This document shows positions 62,323-64,000 of a stretch of 64,000 nt of DNA, in pieces. The stretch's first letter is position 1; each line of letters begins with the position of its first letter. A model generated the notes under the pieces. The model was not told where the DNA came from and did no database searches. It saw nothing but the letters and a program-made list of their open reading frames with translations. The translations under genes and the position numbers were made by a program. Origin of the DNA: Bacillota bacterium (lineage in GTDB: Bacteria > Bacillota > Sulfobacillia > Thermaerobacterales > RSA17); the NCBI GenBank assembly GCA_017577485.1, contig PKRI01000001.1:62001-126000 (forward strand), read 5' to 3'.

Positions 62323-63081
62323 CTACGCTGGTCGTGTCAAGATTTCGGCCTCGCCGTCGGTGACCAGCACCGTGTGCTCGAAGTGCACCGCCCGGGAGCC
62401 GTCGACGGTCACCACCGTCCAGCCGTCGGACGCCACCGCCGTCTCGGGCGAGCCCTCCACCAGCATGGGCTCGATGGCCAGGGCCATGCCCGGCACCAGC
62501 GGCGACCCGACGCCCGGCGGGCCGTAATTGGGCACGTGGGGCGCCTGGTGCATGCGCCGCCCGATGCCGTGCCCCATGTAGTCCCGGACCACCGCGAAAC
62601 CGGCGGCCCGGGCGGCTTCCTCGACGGCGTGGCCGATGTCGCCTGCCCGGGCGCCGGCCCGGGCCGCCCGAACTCCGGCCGCCAGCGCCGCCTCGCCCGC
62701 CGCCAGCAAGCGGCGGGCCGCGGGCGGAACCTCGCCCACCGCCACGGAAACGGCGGCGTCGGCGTACAGGCCGTCCACCACGACGCCGACGTCAATGCTG
62801 ATGATATCACCATCGGCCAGCACCCGCGGCCCGGGGATGCCGTGGACCACCTCATCGTTGATCGAGGTGCAGATGCTGGCCGGGTAACCCCGGTAGCCCT
62901 TGAACGCCGGCCGGCCGCCGCCGGCCAGGATCCATTCCTCGGCCAGGGCGTCCAGCCTGGCCGTGCTGACCCCGGGCCTGGCGTGGGCGGCCAGGCGCTC
63001 CAGCACCGCCGCCGCCAGGCGGCCCGCCCGCCGCATGGCCGCCGCCTCGGCGGGCGTCAGCACCGCGGCGGCGCCGCTCAC
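62323..63081 (-). CDS. map: type I methionine aminopeptidase
   Basis: Removes N-terminal methionine from nascent proteins. VLTPAEAAAMRRAGRLAAAV starts the domain. Metal ligands lie in ISIDVGVVVDGLYADAAVSV, in MGHGIGRRMHQAPHVPNYG, in LAIEPMLVEGS and in AVHFEHTVLVTDGE. GTG 63081 overlaps the adk stop by four bases (GTGA). 252 residues, the usual 250 size without a zinc-finger extension. The adk-map-KOW-infA order is typical of Bacillota. Confidence 0.97.
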   Translation of the reverse strand: MSGAAAVLTPAEAAAMRRAGRLAAAVLERLAAHARPGVSTARLDALAEEWILAGGGRPAFKGYRGYPASICTSINDEVVHGIPGPRVLADGDIISIDVGVVVDGLYADAAVSVAVGEVPPAARRLLAAGEAALAAGVRAARAGARAGDIGHAVEEAARAAGFAVVRDYMGHGIGRRMHQAPHVPNYGPPGVGSPLVPGMALAIEPMLVEGSPETAVASDGWTVVTVDGSRAVHFEHTVLVTDGEAEILTRPA

Positions 63082-63743
63082 GACCGTCCCACAGCCGCCA
63101 GGGCGTCGTCGATGCGCCGGGCCACCTCGTCCACGGGGGCGTCGCCGTCGATGCGGACCAGCAGGCCCCGGGCGGCGTAGTGCTCCACCAACGGCGCCGT
63201 CTGCTGGTGGTAGACCTCCAGGCGGCGCCGCACGGTCTCGTCGTTGTCGTCGTCCCGCTGGATCAGGGGGCTGCCGCAGCGGTCGCACACGCCCTCCTGC
63301 GACGGCGGGTCGAACTCGACGTGGTACACGGCGCCGCACTGGGTGCACTGGCGCCGGCCGGTCAGCCGCCGCAGGATCACCGCATCGGGCACCTCCACAT
63401 AGACGGCGGCATCCAGGCGCCGGCCCTGGCCCGCCAGGATCTCGTCCAGGGCCTGGGCCTGGCCGATGGTGCGGGGGAACCCGTCCAGGATGAAGCCGGG
63501 GCCGCAGTCGGGCTCGGCCAGGCGCTCGGCCACGATGCCGTTGACGATGTCGTCGGGCACGTACCCGCCGCTTTCCACATACGGCCGCGCTTTCTCGCCC
63601 ATGGGCGTGCGCTCGCGGATGGCGCGGCGGAACATGTCCCCCGTGGAGATGTGGGGGATACCCCTGCGCTGGGCCAGAAGCCCGGCCTGGGTTCCCTTGC
63701 CGACGCCGGGAGGTCCGAGAAAGATCAGGCAGAGGCCGCTCAC
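63078..63743 (-). CDS. adk: adenylate kinase (zinc-type lid)
   Basis: Interconverts AMP + ATP and 2 ADP. P-loop GPPGVGKGT at 10-18, the GFILDGFPRTIGQAQAL motif, and a LID domain with zinc-binding Cys pairs CTQC and CDRC, as in Gram-positive adenylate kinases. DDNDETVRRRLEVYHQQTAP follows. ATG 63743 overlaps the secY stop by four bases. 221 residues. Confidence 0.98.
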   Translation of the reverse strand: MSGLCLIFLGPPGVGKGTQAGLLAQRRGIPHISTGDMFRRAIRERTPMGEKARPYVESGGYVPDDIVNGIVAERLAEPDCGPGFILDGFPRTIGQAQALDEILAGQGRRLDAAVYVEVPDAVILRRLTGRRQCTQCGAVYHVEFDPPSQEGVCDRCGSPLIQRDDDNDETVRRRLEVYHQQTAPLVEHYAARGLLVRIDGDAPVDEVARRIDDALAAVGRS

Positions 63744-64000
63744 TTGCGAATGAACCCCTCGTACTGGCGCATGATCAGGTGCGCCTCGATCTGCTTCATG
63801 GTTTCCAACGCCACGCCCACCACGATCAGCAGCGCGGTGCCGCCGAAGTACAGGTTGGGGATGTTGGTCAACTCGGTGAAGAACACCGGCAGCACCGAGA
63901 TGAAGGCCAGGAACAGCGCGCCCGCCAGCGTCAGCCGCACCAGCACCCGGTCCAGGTACTCGGCGGTGGGACGGCCCGGGCGAATGCCCGGGATGTAGCC
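63740..64000 (-). CDS. secY: preprotein translocase subunit SecY (C-terminal fragment, runs off the right edge)
   Basis: Central channel subunit of the Sec translocon. The available 86 residues read GYIPGIRPGRPTAEYLDRVL, then VRLTLAGALFLAFISVLPV, the last membrane helix ALLIVVGVALETMKQIEAHL, and end MRQYEGFIRK. These are the canonical C-terminal SecY segments, including the cytoplasmic loop motif PGIRPGRPT. Upstream part lies outside the window. Gene order secY-adk-map-infA-rpmJ-rpsM-rpsK-rpoA-rplQ is the standard end of the Bacillota ribosomal superoperon. Confidence 0.97.
   Translation of the reverse strand, partial: GYIPGIRPGRPTAEYLDRVLVRLTLAGALFLAFISVLPVFFTELTNIPNLYFGGTALLIVVGVALETMKQIEAHLIMRQYEGFIRK

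Overview
This is a contiguous piece of a GC-rich (roughly 70% G+C by eye) bacterial chromosome made almost entirely of housekeeping genes. Nearly everything lies on the minus strand; the only confident plus-strand genes are lgt and accC. Many genes use GTG or TTG starts, are preceded by GGAGG-type ribosome binding sites, and overlap the previous stop by 1-8 bases. T-box leaders before leuS and valS, a cleavable L27 presequence next to its protease Prp, SpoIVFA/SpoIVFB, a Spo0B-like protein, CwlD and a two-piece Bacillota-style map all point to a spore-forming, high-GC member of the Bacillota (Symbiobacteriales, Thermaerobacter or Limnochordia type). That placement is inferred from gene content and order, not from a database search.

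Layout, left to right (transcription mostly runs right to left). 1-7.8 kb: start of leuS with a T-box leader that contains a tRNA-Ala gene, then rsfS, an LCP protein, nadD, obg, a spo0B-like gene, rpmA, prp, rplU and an RNase E/G gene. 7.8-19.6 kb: the sporulation and cell-shape block (spoIVFB, spoIVFA, rodA, minE, minD, minC, mrdA, mreD, mreC, mreB, radC, maf, SPOR protein). 19.6-28.5 kb: valS with its own T-box, a GNAT acetyltransferase, lonB, clpX, clpP and tig. This order (tig-clp-lonB ... valS ... maf-radC-mreBCD-minCD-spoIVFAB-rplU-prp-rpmA-spo0B-obg) is the order known from Bacillus subtilis, with rodA, mrdA and minE added and lonA/engB/folC absent.

28.5-30.5 kb is a tRNA-rich stretch (Leu, Lys, and a Pro-Gly-Arg-His-Gln operon) holding a frameshifted small membrane-protein gene and one unrecognised ORF. 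30.5-37.4 kb: rdgB, rph, a GlmL/MutL-like ATPase, a cell-wall amidase, DNA polymerase IV and a methyltransferase. 37.4-49.8 kb: tmRNA, smpB, rnr, a membrane pyrophosphatase, secG and a complete lower-glycolysis run (eno, gpmI, tpiA, pgk, gap) headed by a P-loop/Asp23 composite gene instead of the usual cggR. 49.8-55 kb: hemL, lgt, a small XRE regulator, tRNA-Arg, accC and cwlD. 55-64 kb: rpsI-rplM, truA, an ECF transporter energising module, then the distal part of the ribosomal-protein superoperon (rplQ, rpoA, rpsK, rpsM, rpmJ, infA, KOW protein, map, adk, secY).

The strongest oddity is at the left end. The leuS leader has a clear promoter, a T-box stem I with a CTC (Leu) specifier and a canonical antiterminator/terminator, yet a complete tRNA-Ala(GGC) gene sits between stem I and the antiterminator. 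Other points of interest are the P-loop/Asp23 fusion heading the glycolytic operon, an orphan GlmL, a decayed membrane-protein gene, a possible sigma-E promoter before spoIVFAB, and an acetyltransferase whose 3' end carries the valS promoter.
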